DNA from: Dipteris shenzhenensis | Lineage: Eukaryota; Polypodiophyta; Polypodiopsida; Gleicheniales | Strand: one strand, 5' to 3' | NCBI GenBank assembly: GCA_047967505.1 | Contig: CM106539.1 | Length of the DNA: 64,000 nt | Shown: one piece after another, positions 63,310-64,000 of the stretch | How positions within the stretch are numbered: the first letter of the stretch is position 1 | Layout: the number at the start of each line of letters is the position of its first letter | The notes under the pieces: model-generated | The model's database searches: none | Told to the model about the DNA's origin: nothing | What the model saw: the letters and a program-made list of their open reading frames with translations, nothing else | Program-made: the position numbers and the translations under genes

Positions 63310-63625
63310 CTAAAGCCTACTCCATGGAGTAACAGTCTCATCTTGAAGAGAAACCCAGTCCAGAACATCTTGAGATTCCGAACAGTTCTGAAGTGCTATA
63401 CTATGGTCAGAAACAGGGGAAATCAGCGGCTGTCTTGAATTTTCGTGATGTCCTTTGAATTGTAAATGAGGCAATTTAGACAATCGTTTTATTTCAGTTA
63501 CAATAGGTTCAGGCAAGTTAGTCCAGGCAGCTGCTGCTCTGTCATAGGGGCCCCAAGAACCTTCCGTGTTGCCAGCACACTCACTCGATGGTGAGGAAGT
63601 ATCAGTAACAGATTCTGCAAACCGC
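63310..63625 (-). CDS. Possible terminal exon of an unidentified gene
   Basis: Minus strand: acceptor GGTTCTCTATTTTCTAG, then 105 codons to TAG with EGSWGPYDRAAAAWTNLPEP, IVTEIKRLSKLPHLQFKGHH and DVLDWVSLQDETVTPWSRL. Composition is protein-like, and the frame is closed by a stop just upstream of the acceptor, as expected of an intron. The rest of the gene would lie to the right, beyond the window. Family not recognised. Confidence 0.4.
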
Positions 63626-64000
63626 CTAGAAAATAGAGAACCAGCCTCCACGAGCAGATTTCTAACTGCATTTGAGTATTGTTCTGGATAAAAACGAAAA
63701 TGACCTGAATTTGAACATCCATAAGTAAGAGAAATAACACCTTACAGAAATTCAAAAGTAAGCATTCATATTGCATTCACAGACAACAAACATCCATGAC
63801 CTTGGAGTAGACAAAACTCCGGTTTTGCTTGTCATTCACAAAATTTAATGATCATTTCCATTCAGAACTTGAACATATCTCTTTTGCAAAAAAGAGGGAT
63901 ACACAGCTTCTAACAAATACAAGATAAACAAACAAAATTACATCTGTGAGACACGGGAGCTTGCTTTCTCAGGATACAAAAATCATTCGCAACCAGACCA
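63626..64000 (-). other. Probable intron of the right-edge gene
   Basis: AT-rich with no clear exon. A minus-strand stretch near 63,950-64,000 could be the previous exon, but this is not decidable from the window. Confidence 0.25.

Overview
The window looks like nuclear DNA of a land plant with a large, repeat-rich genome. The main evidence is one gene rebuilt across ten exons on the minus strand (33,801 to 16,164). It encodes pTAC12/HEMERA (PAP5), a plastid RNA-polymerase-associated and phytochrome-signalling protein. All nine exon junctions keep the reading frame. The transposon mix (Ty1/copia, Ty3/gypsy with chromodomain-like tails, at least two kinds of LINE, a PIF1-helicase relic, a Tourist-like MITE), the long introns and the abundant (GA)n/(CT)n tracts would suit a fern or another seed-free plant. 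That placement is an inference, not something the sequence proves.

Layout. 1-2,400: 3' half of a dead Ty1/copia element with the start of its 3' LTR. 2,400-9,480: AT-rich DNA with two diverged copies of an unknown element built from a minus-strand coding relic plus TTAGCATA-type repeats of about 80 bp. 9,480-13,500: fragments of copia gag, gypsy pol (minus strand) and a Helitron-type PIF1 helicase. 13,500-16,160: no gene, with two short tandem duplications. 16,164-33,801: the pTAC12 gene; introns 4, 5 and 6 (2.4, 3.7 and 8.1 kb) are packed with LINE fragments on the opposite strand and one gypsy tail. 33,802-35,400: its upstream flank, rich in CT/CA/TA microsatellites. 35,400-47,830: dead LINEs and gypsy, an inverted pair of 80-bp satellite arrays around a coding relic, and long purine and pyrimidine tracts. 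47,925-50,167: a long intact reading frame for a DUF7869-like, DDE-nuclease-like protein. 50,200-62,700: mostly non-coding, with compound microsatellites, a Tourist-like MITE holding a tRNA-like sequence, and several tandem duplications. 62,747-63,625: two possible terminal exons of convergent, unidentified genes; the minus-strand one would run off the right edge.

Only two loci look able to make protein: pTAC12 and the DUF7869-like frame. pTAC12 carries the most interesting local change. Its acidic C-terminal exon has been tandemly duplicated, one copy has grown a Gln-Gly/Gln-Glu hexamer repeat, and the donor next to that copy has become GC instead of GT. Almost everything else is transposon debris.
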